Position numbers and translations under genes: made by a program
Source of the DNA: Eubacterium sp.
GTDB lineage: Bacteria > Bacillota > Clostridia > Lachnospirales > Lachnospiraceae
Length of the DNA: 5,008 bases
Direction of reading: 5' to 3'
NCBI GenBank assembly: GCA_017445525.1
Contig: JAFSTZ010000232.1
Span: forward strand, 1 to 5,008
In this document: in pieces, positions 1 through 5,008 of the stretch
Numbering within the stretch: the first letter of the stretch is position 1
Layout: every line of letters starts with the position of its first letter
Notes under the pieces: generated by a model
Databases searched by the model: none
Told to the model about the DNA's origin: nothing
What the model saw: only the letters and a program-made list of their open reading frames with translations

Positions 1-2
1 AA

Positions 3-863
3 GACAAGGATTACAATATAGACGGAATAAAATCCAATTTAAAATTAGAAGATTTATTTTTCCCGATCTGCAGAGGCGGGTGGCCCAGAGTTCTTTCCAT
101 CAAAAATAGGGATTCACAGCTGGAGATAGCAAAGGATTATGCGAGACAGATATACCGTGAAGATATAAGCTCTATAGATAATACTGATAGGGATCCGGAA
201 TTAGCAACTACAATTCTAAAGTCTTATGCCAGGAATATGGCTACGACGGCAAAAAAGAATACGATTTATGCTGATATAAAAGCTACTCAACAGGTGACAG
301 ATCCTACCATACTGTCATACGTAGATGCTTTAAAAAGGCTATTTGTAATAAAAGACTTGGATGCTTGGACCCCGCAGATTCGCTCAAAAACAGCAATACG
401 ATCGGCAAAGAAGCATATATTTATCGACCCATCTATTGCCTTAGCTATGTTGGGAGTATCTCCAACATATTTTATAAATGATCTGGATCTGTTCGGACAC
501 GCTTTGGAAAATGCTGTTTTACGTGATTTATTAGCTTTTGCTTCCGCTAATGATGCCAGTGTAAAACACTATAGAGATGAATGGGGTCTGGAAGCAGACG
601 CTGTATACCAACTTCCGGATGGAAGATACGCTTTGATAGAAATAAAAACGGGATTCAATCAGATTCCTGCTGCAGAAAAAAGCTTATTGAAATTCGACGA
701 ATTGATAGATGCGCATAACACATCTGCTAAACTCGACGGAGATCGTCCGGGCGTAGAGTATAGAAAACCCTCACTGAAGCTCATAATTTGCGCAACTGCA
801 GATGTTGCGATGACACTGGATTCAGGCGTCAAGATAATCCCGATAGGGTGTTTAAGAGAGTAG
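3..863 (+). CDS. DUF4143-type AAA ATPase, C-terminal part (5' end outside window)
   Basis: The frame is open from base 3 to the TAG at 861-863, giving 286 residues without a start, so the gene begins before the window. The ATG at 237 is an internal Met and has no ribosome binding site. The protein belongs to the large family of ATPases with an N-terminal AAA_14 domain and a C-terminal DUF4143 domain, usually a little over 400 residues long. The Walker motifs are therefore off the left edge. Family hallmarks seen here, numbering visible residues, are ICRGGWPR (22-29), KSYARNMAT (about 73-81), the LFVIKDLDAW stretch (about 113-122), IDPSIALAMLG (about 141-151), HYRDEWGLEADAV (189-201) and the C-terminal IPIGCLRE. 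Residues E197, D199 and E213-x-K215 in ALIEIKTG resemble a PD-(D/E)XK nuclease-fold core. The family's cellular role is not established. The gene looks more AT-rich than the right-hand operon, and such genes are often scattered accessory genes. The family call is firm; a function is not offered. Confidence 0.93.
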   Translation, partial: DKDYNIDGIKSNLKLEDLFFPICRGGWPRVLSIKNRDSQLEIAKDYARQIYREDISSIDNTDRDPELATTILKSYARNMATTAKKNTIYADIKATQQVTDPTILSYVDALKRLFVIKDLDAWTPQIRSKTAIRSAKKHIFIDPSIALAMLGVSPTYFINDLDLFGHALENAVLRDLLAFASANDASVKHYRDEWGLEADAVYQLPDGRYALIEIKTGFNQIPAAEKSLLKFDELIDAHNTSAKLDGDRPGVEYRKPSLKLIICATADVAMTLDSGVKIIPIGCLRE

Positions 864-870
864 GTTACGA

Positions 871-906
871 ATAAAAAGAGTCCCACCAAAGTGAGACTCT
901 TTTTAT
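871..906. terminator. Rho-independent terminator, probably bidirectional
   Basis: A 12-bp outer stem (871-882 with 895-906) and a 3-bp inner stem (CAC 884-886 with GTG 891-893) flank one C/A mismatch and a CAAA loop. The arms carry an A-run on the left and a T-run on the right, so the hairpin has a U-tract when read from either side. It starts 7 bp after the stop codon of the DUF4143 gene. It also lies downstream of the convergent glucosidase gene, about 125 bp past its stop, and can end both transcripts. Confidence 0.9.
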
Positions 907-914
907 TATGCACA

Positions 915-954
915 CGCCCGCACATGGTTATTTGAGCGATGCTGCACGCGGGCG
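915..954. repeat. GC-rich inverted repeat in the convergent spacer
   Basis: The 7-bp arms CGCCCGC (915-921) and GCGGGCG (948-954) are perfect complements around a 26-nt centre. The patch is clearly richer in G+C than the flanking AT-rich spacer. No T-run follows on either strand, so it is not an obvious terminator. It may stabilise the 3' end of the glucosidase mRNA or be a remnant of an intergenic repeat; nothing further can be read from one copy. Confidence 0.4.
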
Positions 955-960
955 GCGCAG

Positions 961-989
961 CGAGTAGGTGGATAAATCTCCCCTACTCG
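961..989. other. Perfect stem-loop downstream of the glucosidase gene
   Basis: CGAGTAGG (961-968) pairs with CCTACTCG (982-989). A further GGA/TCC stem (970-972 with 979-981) lies inside after a one-base bulge, leaving a 6-nt loop. In the minus direction it lies about 40 nt beyond the glucosidase stop and would be in that transcript. No U-tract follows it in that direction, so it is more likely a 3'-end stabiliser or a weak pause site ahead of the true terminator at 871-906. Confidence 0.5.
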
Positions 990-1030
990 ATTATACTTTA
1001 CCCTGTTACTCCATGTATCTATCATATGTA

Positions 1031-2800
1031 TCAATTATTACCTATGATCACTGCCTCATACGGTCGCAGTTTATCAACCTGCGCCGTCTCAGTATCCGTA
1101 TCCTCATAACTGCTGTGAACTATTTTCGCCGATGACGGATCTTCTACCCCTGCTTCGGACAGATCAAGATCAACAGGTTCACCTGTAAAGTTGACAGCTA
1201 TGATGAGCTTATCATCTTTGTTCTCCCTGACAAAAGCATATACCTGCTCACTGTCTGCCATGATCTCACGGTAACTTCCATCGATCAGAACCGACGTATC
1301 ACCTCTATACTTAGCAAGCTTACGATACCAGCTCAAGACGGACGCAGGATCCTTTGCCTCGCTCTCGGCGTTTTCCGTTTTATAATCATCGTGGATCGGC
1401 AGCCAGGGTTTACCCGTAGTGAAACCGGCGTTATCGGAATCATCCCACTGCATAGGCGTTCTGGCGTTATCACGACTGAAACGGTGTACGCAATCTAACG
1501 CTTCTGATTCGCTGAGTCCATCCTCAATAGCAGTTTTATATTGGTTATGTGAACTCAGATCATTGTAATCATCTATAGACGGCCACGCAATATTTTTATA
1601 ACCCAGTTCCTCTCCCTCATATATAAATGGTGTGCCGCGCAAGGTCATCAATACCGTGCCCATCGCTCTTCCTGCAAGTACCGGGTCTGCATCCTCCGGG
1701 AAATAATGATCGATGGATCTTGGTTTGTCATGGTTCTCAAAAAAGATCGGATACCAACCGTTGGTCTCGGTTGCCCGCTGGCTGTCGGAAAGAGCCTTTT
1801 TCAGATCTGTCAGTTTCCATGCTTTTGCCTTGCCCCAAATCTCTTTGCCGCCGGCAAACTCCAGATCCATATGGCTGAACTCAAATATCATGTCAAAAAC
1901 GCCGTTTTCACCGACCCATTTATCTAACTCTGATGCGGCTACTCCGTTAGCTTCACCAACAGTAAAGATATCCCTGCCATCCTGAACATGCTTCTTGAAT
2001 TCCTTCAGAAAATCAAGTATACCTTCAGTGTTGGCAGTCATGTTGTGGATGCCGGTCATCCCGTCGATATCATCGGGTGTTCCATCAGAAAAATCAGCCG
2101 GCTTTTTGATATAAGGGATCGCATCCATACGGAATCCGCCGCACCCCTTGTCTGCCCAGTAATTGGCTACATCGTAGAGAGCTTGTCTGACTTTCTCGTT
2201 TTCCCAGTTCAGGTCGGGCTGAGATACGGCAAATGTATGGAGATAGTACTGACCTCTTGTCTCAGACCACGTCCATGCGGAACCACCGAATATACTCCGC
2301 CAGTTATTCGGCTCACTTCCGTCCGGCTTTGCATCGCGCCAGATGTACCAGTCACTGTATTCATTATCCTTGCTTTTCTCGGACTCAACAAACCACTTAC
2401 ATTTATTTGATGTATGGTTAAAAACAAGATCCATGACGATACGGATATCTCTTTTTTTTGCCTCCTCAAAAAGCTGATCTATGTCTTCGTCTGTCCCGTA
2501 TGTTGGATTTATCTTATAATAATCAGCAACATCATATCCGTTGTCATCCATAGGCGACTCAAAAACAGGCGTCAGCCACAGCGCGCCGACGCCAAGCTCC
2601 TTCAGATGATCAAGATGCTTGGTGATACCCTTCAGATCACCGTAACCGCTGCCGTCTGTGTCCTGAAAACTGTTTACATATACTTCATAAACATTGGTCT
2701 TCTGCCACCATCGGATATCCACTGATGTTTCCTCTCCCCCACACGCTGTCATGATAAGTATACATGTTAAAACAAGTATTGCCAAAAAGCGTTTTTTCAT
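1031..2800 (-). CDS. Lipoprotein GH13 alpha-glucosidase (oligo-1,6-glucosidase type)
   Basis: This 589-residue enzyme of glycoside hydrolase family 13 hydrolyses alpha-glucosidic bonds at the non-reducing ends of short malto- or isomalto-oligosaccharides. The start at 2800 is chosen because AAGGAGA lies 7 nt upstream and the protein then begins with a lipoprotein signal: MKKR, a hydrophobic run, and MTAC with the lipidated Cys at 20. The catalytic barrel follows: a calcium-type loop DTDGSGYGD (47-55), region I DLVFNH (124-129), QPDLNWEN (194-201), region II GFRMDAI with nucleophile D226, region III VGEAN with acid/base E283, and region IV FFENHDKPR with D358. RDNARTPMQWDD (443-454) and the QPDLN block point to subfamily GH13_31, the MalL/dextran glucosidase group. 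All catalytic residues are present. The residue after the nucleophile is Ala (A227), where Val marks alpha-1,6 and Thr alpha-1,4 preference. The protein is probably tethered outside the membrane, unusual for this group. The gene is monocistronic here, with no transporter or regulator in view. Confidence 0.93.
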   Translation of the reverse strand: MKKRFLAILVLTCILIMTACGGEETSVDIRWWQKTNVYEVYVNSFQDTDGSGYGDLKGITKHLDHLKELGVGALWLTPVFESPMDDNGYDVADYYKINPTYGTDEDIDQLFEEAKKRDIRIVMDLVFNHTSNKCKWFVESEKSKDNEYSDWYIWRDAKPDGSEPNNWRSIFGGSAWTWSETRGQYYLHTFAVSQPDLNWENEKVRQALYDVANYWADKGCGGFRMDAIPYIKKPADFSDGTPDDIDGMTGIHNMTANTEGILDFLKEFKKHVQDGRDIFTVGEANGVAASELDKWVGENGVFDMIFEFSHMDLEFAGGKEIWGKAKAWKLTDLKKALSDSQRATETNGWYPIFFENHDKPRSIDHYFPEDADPVLAGRAMGTVLMTLRGTPFIYEGEELGYKNIAWPSIDDYNDLSSHNQYKTAIEDGLSESEALDCVHRFSRDNARTPMQWDDSDNAGFTTGKPWLPIHDDYKTENAESEAKDPASVLSWYRKLAKYRGDTSVLIDGSYREIMADSEQVYAFVRENKDDKLIIAVNFTGEPVDLDLSEAGVEDPSSAKIVHSSYEDTDTETAQVDKLRPYEAVIIGNN

Positions 2801-2807
2801 GAATATT

Positions 2808-2814
2808 TCTCCTT
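2808..2814 (-). promoter_or_regulatory. Ribosome binding site of the glucosidase gene
   Basis: On the minus strand AAGGAGA ends 7 nt before the ATG at 2800. This decides the start: the in-frame ATG 12 codons upstream (2836) has no comparable site and would bury the lipoprotein signal behind a charged extension. Confidence 0.88.
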
Positions 2815-2881
2815 GATAAGTCTTATTATCATTCATCAGATCCCGTATAACCTATAGTACTCACTCCCTTATCAATATCGC

Positions 2882-2936
2882 CCTGCAAGGCGCACCGTCC
2901 GCGCCTCCGAGGTTCAGTGGTGCTGCATCCAGCAGG
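2882..2936 (-). promoter_or_regulatory. Structured GC-rich 5' leader of the glucosidase mRNA
   Basis: This block starts within a few bases of the predicted transcript start and contains several pairings. CCTGC (2932-2936, minus sense) pairs with GCAGG (2882-2886) as a closing stem. AGGCGC pairs with GCGCCT (2888-2893 with 2901-2906) around a 7-nt loop. TGCTG pairs with CAGCA (2930-2934 with 2921-2925) as a local hairpin sharing bases with the closing stem, so the two cannot form together. GGTGC/GCACC (2919-2923 with 2892-2896) is another competing option. I do not recognise a known riboswitch class, and no U-tract follows. It could be an RNA-level control element, a stabilising 5' structure, or chance pairing in GC-rich sequence. 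Confidence 0.4.
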
Positions 2937-2946
2937 TATACCCTTT

Positions 2947-2975
2947 ATGATAAATGGTTTTAACTAAAATGTCAA
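2947..2975 (-). promoter_or_regulatory. Sigma-A type promoter for the glucosidase gene
   Basis: On the minus strand a perfect -35 box TTGACA (2975 to 2970) is separated by 17 nt from TATCAT (2952 to 2947), 5 of 6 to consensus. The predicted start is near 2941, giving a leader of about 140 nt. An A-rich stretch lies just upstream of the -35 box. I found no convincing catabolite-repression (cre) operator near it. Confidence 0.75.
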
Positions 2976-3001
2976 TTGTTTTCCGATTATGTGCTTTCAG
3001 T

Positions 3002-3021
3002 CTGATGTATGAGCATATCAG
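3002..3021. promoter_or_regulatory. Imperfect palindrome between the divergent promoters (possible operator)
   Basis: CTGAT (3002-3006) and ATCAG (3017-3021) are perfect inverted arms around a 10-bp centre that itself contains TATG-AG-CATA on a slightly shifted axis. The element lies between the two -35 boxes, about 27 bp from the minus-strand one and 28 bp from the plus-strand one, a suitable place for a regulator acting on either or both genes. No regulator gene is in the window and the match could be chance. Confidence 0.3.
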
Positions 3022-3049
3022 GCGTGAATAGTAATTTTAATTTTTTTAG

Positions 3050-3078
3050 TTGACAAAACATAACATGTGATGTATAAC
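3050..3078 (+). promoter_or_regulatory. Sigma-A type promoter for the gamma-glutamyl ligase operon
   Basis: A perfect TTGACA (3050-3055) and TATAAC (3073-3078) are separated by 17 nt. A very AT-rich tract with a T-run (3031-3049) directly upstream resembles an UP element. Transcription should start near 3085, leaving a leader of about 130 nt before the ATG at 3215. The heptamer ATAACAT occurs twice 14 bp apart (3060-3066 and 3074-3080), the second overlapping the -10 box; it might be a repressor site or just AT-rich repetition. Confidence 0.8.
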
Positions 3079-3143
3079 ATAAACATACTTATTTGATAGG
3101 TAAATACATCAAAAAGACGATTAGACACCCCGCAGACGCATCA

Positions 3144-3187
3144 GTATAGCCTTTTCGGAGAATTGCCCATCTGAAAACAGGCTATAC
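3144..3187 (+). promoter_or_regulatory. Long stem-loop in the 5' leader of the ligase operon
   Basis: GTATAGCC (3144-3151) pairs perfectly with GGCTATAC (3180-3187). After a 2-nt bulge (CA, 3178-3179) the stem continues with TTTTC/GAAAA (3152-3156 with 3173-3177), then GGA with TCT (3157-3159 with 3170-3172, one G-U pair), closing a 10-nt loop. The roughly 16-bp stem ends 16 nt before the AGGAG site and no U-tract follows, so it is not an intrinsic terminator. I do not see the conserved T-box sequence. A role in translation control, mRNA stability or metabolite/protein sensing is possible but unproven. Confidence 0.6.
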
Positions 3188-3200
3188 AAGAGAACTCGTC

Positions 3201-3208
3201 GAGAGGAG
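3201..3208 (+). promoter_or_regulatory. Ribosome binding site of the GCS2-family gene
   Basis: GAGAGGAG ends 6 nt before the ATG at 3215, which fixes that start. It lies outside the stem-loop at 3144-3187, so the site is free in the folded leader. Confidence 0.85.
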
Positions 3209-3214
3209 CCGTAT

Positions 3215-4603
3215 ATGAATAAAGAAGCAGTTTACGAGGCGATATACAACAAGTATATTGAGCCGACCAAGAAAAAAAGAGAGGACTATGTAGGTATCGA
3301 GATAGAAATGCCGATAGTACCTGATTCCGGTGAAGCGGTTGACGAAGTCAGGGTACATGAGGTTGCGGACTCATTTATCAAGAAGTTCGGATTTAAACCG
3401 TCCGGCACCGATGCTGACGGTGCCATGACTTCAGCGGAGCTTGAAGAGACGGGGGATATCCTCTCCTTTGATTGTTCATACAGGAATCTGGAGTTGTCCT
3501 TCGGCAAGGCGAGAAGCCTGCTCGAGGTCAGGGATCGATTTAACAGATATTACAATTACCTGAATGCAGACTTCCACAGGATAGGTTATTCGCTTACCGG
3601 GATGGGCGTCAATCCCAACTGTTACAAGGTGCGGGGAGTGCCTATCAAAAATGAACGCTACAGGATGCTGTATCACTATCTGAGTTCATATAAAAAATAT
3701 GCATCCGAAGTCGATATGAGATTCCACGATCATCCAGACTTCGGCACGTTTACGAGCGCGTCACAGATACAGCTTGATGTACCATATGACAGACTGATCG
3801 ATGTGATAAATGTCAACGGCATGGTCGAGCCGTACAAGTCGATGCTTTTTGCGAACTCATATCTGCCTGATCATCCCGACTATCTCTGCGTGAGAAATAT
3901 GCTTTGGGAGCGAAGTATGCAGGGCTTCAATCCGCATAACATCGGTATGTTTGAAAAGCAGATGTACTCACACAGGGAGCTGGTGGAGTACATCGGAACA
4001 CAGTCCATATATTGCACCATGCGCGACGGAAGATATATAGATTTTGAGCCTGTTCCTTTTTGCAAATATTTTGAGAGAGACCACATAGAGGGTGAAATGT
4101 TTGATGGTGAGAAATATATCACCGTTACCTTTTCACCGGAACCCGGGGATATCGACTATCTGCGGACATTTAAGTTTGAGGATCTGACGTATCGCGGCAC
4201 TATAGAGTACAGGAGCTCCTGCTGTCAGCCTGTGGGGGAAGCGATGGTGGTAGGTGCTTTTCAGGCAGGTATAAATGAAAGGATCTCTGAATTAAAGGAG
4301 CTCTTTGAAACAGACAACGTGATCTATTCACATGGTTTTTCAGCTGTCGAACTGCAAAGGATGTACTCGATGCGGAAGTATCCTGATCTTGCTACCAAAA
4401 AGGATCTCAGCGACCAGTTGATCAGGATCCTGGATATCTCAGCGGACGGGCTGAAGAGCCGTGGCTTCGGAGAGGAGAGCCTGCTCGAGCCTCTTTATGC
4501 GAGAGCAGAGAAGCTGACAAATCCTTCTCGGGATATGCTGGAGGGACTCGATCGGGGTGTCCCTATATCCGAATACGTAAAGAGATACGGCGAGATTGCC
4601 TGA
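3215..4603 (+). CDS. GCS2-family glutamate-cysteine ligase-like protein
   Basis: This complete 462-residue protein resembles the GCS2 family of ATP-dependent carboxylate-amine ligases, which join the gamma-carboxyl of glutamate to an amine such as cysteine. Seen in it: YVGIEIEMPIV (25-35), with the paired acidic residues typical of the first metal/ATP strand; NERYRMLYHYL (146-156); SASQIQLDV (181-189), like the glutamine/asparagine strand of plant and proteobacterial type ligases; LFANSYLP (211-218) followed by RNMLWE (227-232); and RGTIEYRS (327-334) before two adjacent cysteines, C336-C337. No signal peptide or membrane segment is seen, so it is cytoplasmic. It has its own promoter and is followed after 20 nt by a second ligase gene of the GshA type. 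This pairing suggests a joint role in glutathione or gamma-glutamyl peptide synthesis, or a ligase with a different acceptor. Family assignment is by remembered motifs; the exact substrate cannot be read from the sequence. Confidence 0.8.
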   Translation: MNKEAVYEAIYNKYIEPTKKKREDYVGIEIEMPIVPDSGEAVDEVRVHEVADSFIKKFGFKPSGTDADGAMTSAELEETGDILSFDCSYRNLELSFGKARSLLEVRDRFNRYYNYLNADFHRIGYSLTGMGVNPNCYKVRGVPIKNERYRMLYHYLSSYKKYASEVDMRFHDHPDFGTFTSASQIQLDVPYDRLIDVINVNGMVEPYKSMLFANSYLPDHPDYLCVRNMLWERSMQGFNPHNIGMFEKQMYSHRELVEYIGTQSIYCTMRDGRYIDFEPVPFCKYFERDHIEGEMFDGEKYITVTFSPEPGDIDYLRTFKFEDLTYRGTIEYRSSCCQPVGEAMVVGAFQAGINERISELKELFETDNVIYSHGFSAVELQRMYSMRKYPDLATKKDLSDQLIRILDISADGLKSRGFGEESLLEPLYARAEKLTNPSRDMLEGLDRGVPISEYVKRYGEIA

Positions 4604-4612
4604 TGATGCTTC

Positions 4613-4620
4613 GGAGGTGA
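4613..4620 (+). promoter_or_regulatory. Ribosome binding site of the gshAB-like gene
   Basis: GGAGGTGA is a near-perfect Shine-Dalgarno sequence. Two ATGs follow closely: one at 4620 reaches a stop after 12 codons, while the one at 4624, 6 nt after GGAGG, opens the ligase frame. The site lies between the two operon genes, so the second is translated independently of the first. Confidence 0.85.
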
Positions 4621-4623
4621 TGG

Positions 4624-5008
4624 ATGGATCAGTTATTTACAGGAAACTTCGGACTTGAGCGGGAGACTCTTCGCGTGGATGAGTGTGGTAGGCTTGCGCA
4701 GACGCCGCATCCGTTCGGGGACGATGAACATATAACGAGAGATTTTTGTGAGAACCAGATAGAGCTTATCACGCCGGTGTGCTCGAGTATCGATGAGGCG
4801 CTTGAGGAGATGAAAAAGCTTGATGACAAAGTGTCGGAAGCACTCTCAAAGAACCATGAACGCCTATGGATCTACTCCAATCCGCCGCATATCGAATCCG
4901 AGGATGAGGTACCTATCGCGGGATTTACAGGTGAGTACAGCTCCAAGAGAAATTATCGCGTACAGCTTGAGAGAAAATACGGCAAGCGACTGATGCTGTT
5001 GAGCGGAG
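4624..5008 (+). CDS. gshAB: Glutamate-cysteine ligase, GshA/GshAB (GshF) type, N-terminal part
   Basis: The first 128 residues are visible; the gene runs off the right edge. It makes gamma-glutamylcysteine from glutamate, cysteine and ATP, the first step of glutathione synthesis. In the bifunctional form a C-terminal ATP-grasp domain then adds glycine. The evidence is GNFGLERETLRV (7-18), the substrate/metal strand with E12 and E14; TPHPFGDD (27-34); ENQIELITPV (43-52); LWIYSNPP (81-88); and SSKRNYRVQLERKYGKRLMLLSG at the edge, which matches the YR..L...YG....SG region of this family. The wording of these motifs is closer to the bifunctional GshF/GshAB proteins of Firmicutes than to Escherichia coli GshA, but whether the synthetase domain is present cannot be seen. 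It lies 20 nt after the GCS2-family gene with its own strong ribosome binding site and shares that gene's promoter. The predicted location is the cytoplasm. Confidence 0.87.
   Translation, partial: MDQLFTGNFGLERETLRVDECGRLAQTPHPFGDDEHITRDFCENQIELITPVCSSIDEALEEMKKLDDKVSEALSKNHERLWIYSNPPHIESEDEVPIAGFTGEYSSKRNYRVQLERKYGKRLMLLSG

Noticed and set aside
237..863. Start of the DUF4143 gene at the ATG at 237
   Set aside because: The frame is open back to base 3 and the upstream codons encode conserved family motifs (ICRGGWP, KSYARN); there is no ribosome binding site before 237.
659..925. Minus-strand open frame across the end of the DUF4143 gene and the terminator
   Set aside because: It runs through the terminator hairpin and is antisense to conserved coding sequence.
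1627..2725. Several plus-strand open frames and one minus-strand frame inside the glucosidase gene
   Set aside because: They overlap a clear GH13 coding sequence, have no family resemblance and no matching ribosome binding sites.
2801..2836. Upstream in-frame ATG at 2836 as the glucosidase start
   Set aside because: It lacks a good ribosome binding site and would place a polar 12-residue extension before the lipoprotein signal; AAGGAGA sits ideally for 2800.
2845..2875. Alternative minus-strand promoter TTGATA-19-TTATAC
   Set aside because: The spacer is too long and both boxes are weaker than TTGACA-17-TATCAT at 2947-2975.
2861..2940. Short minus-strand open stretch in the GC-rich leader (reads LLDAAPLNLGGADGAP)
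   Set aside because: It is only about 25 codons between stops, with no start codon or ribosome binding site; the RNA structure explains the composition better.
3144..3214. Leader hairpin as an intrinsic terminator or T-box attenuator
   Set aside because: No U-tract follows the stem and the conserved T-box sequence is not present in the leader.
4620..4658. ATG at 4620 as start of the second ligase
   Set aside because: That frame stops after 12 codons; the ATG at 4624 opens the conserved ligase frame.
3286..4829. Minus-strand open frames opposite the two ligase genes
   Set aside because: They are low-complexity or unrecognisable translations antisense to well-supported coding sequence.

Overview
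The window looks like chromosomal DNA of a Gram-positive anaerobe of the Clostridia, most likely a Lachnospiraceae (Butyrivibrio-like) bacterium. This rests on moderate G+C, strong AGGAG-type ribosome binding sites, sigma-A type promoters, a lipoprotein-type glucosidase and the kinds of protein encoded. The genus is an inference; no rRNA or other marker gene is present.

Layout: (1) Bases 3-863 (+) are the 3' part of a DUF4143-type ATPase gene whose AAA domain lies before the window. It ends at a strong, probably bidirectional terminator (871-906). (2) Bases 864-1030 are a convergent intergenic region with that terminator, a GC-rich patch and a second perfect hairpin. (3) Bases 1031-2800 (-) encode a complete GH13 alpha-glucosidase (oligo-1,6-glucosidase type, GH13_31-like) with a lipoprotein signal peptide, so it is probably anchored outside the membrane. 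(4) Bases 2801-3214 are a 414-bp divergent control region with two back-to-back promoters that match consensus closely: TTGACA-17-TATCAT on the minus strand and TTGACA-17-TATAAC on the plus strand. Each is followed by a 130-140 nt leader with marked secondary structure. (5) Bases 3215-4603 (+) encode a complete GCS2-family gamma-glutamyl (glutamate-cysteine) ligase-like protein. (6) Bases 4624-5008 (+) are the start of a second, unrelated-looking glutamate-cysteine ligase of the GshA/GshAB (GshF) type, 20 nt downstream and surely in the same operon.

How they work together: the right-hand pair forms a thiol (glutathione or related gamma-glutamyl compound) biosynthesis operon. The glucosidase is a stand-alone carbohydrate gene that shares only the divergent control region with it. 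The DUF4143 gene is functionally unconnected. The most interesting points are the two different gamma-glutamyl ligases in tandem, the structured 5' leaders on both sides of the divergent region, and a normally cytoplasmic enzyme type carrying a lipoprotein signal. I saw no mobile element, CRISPR array, tRNA or rRNA.
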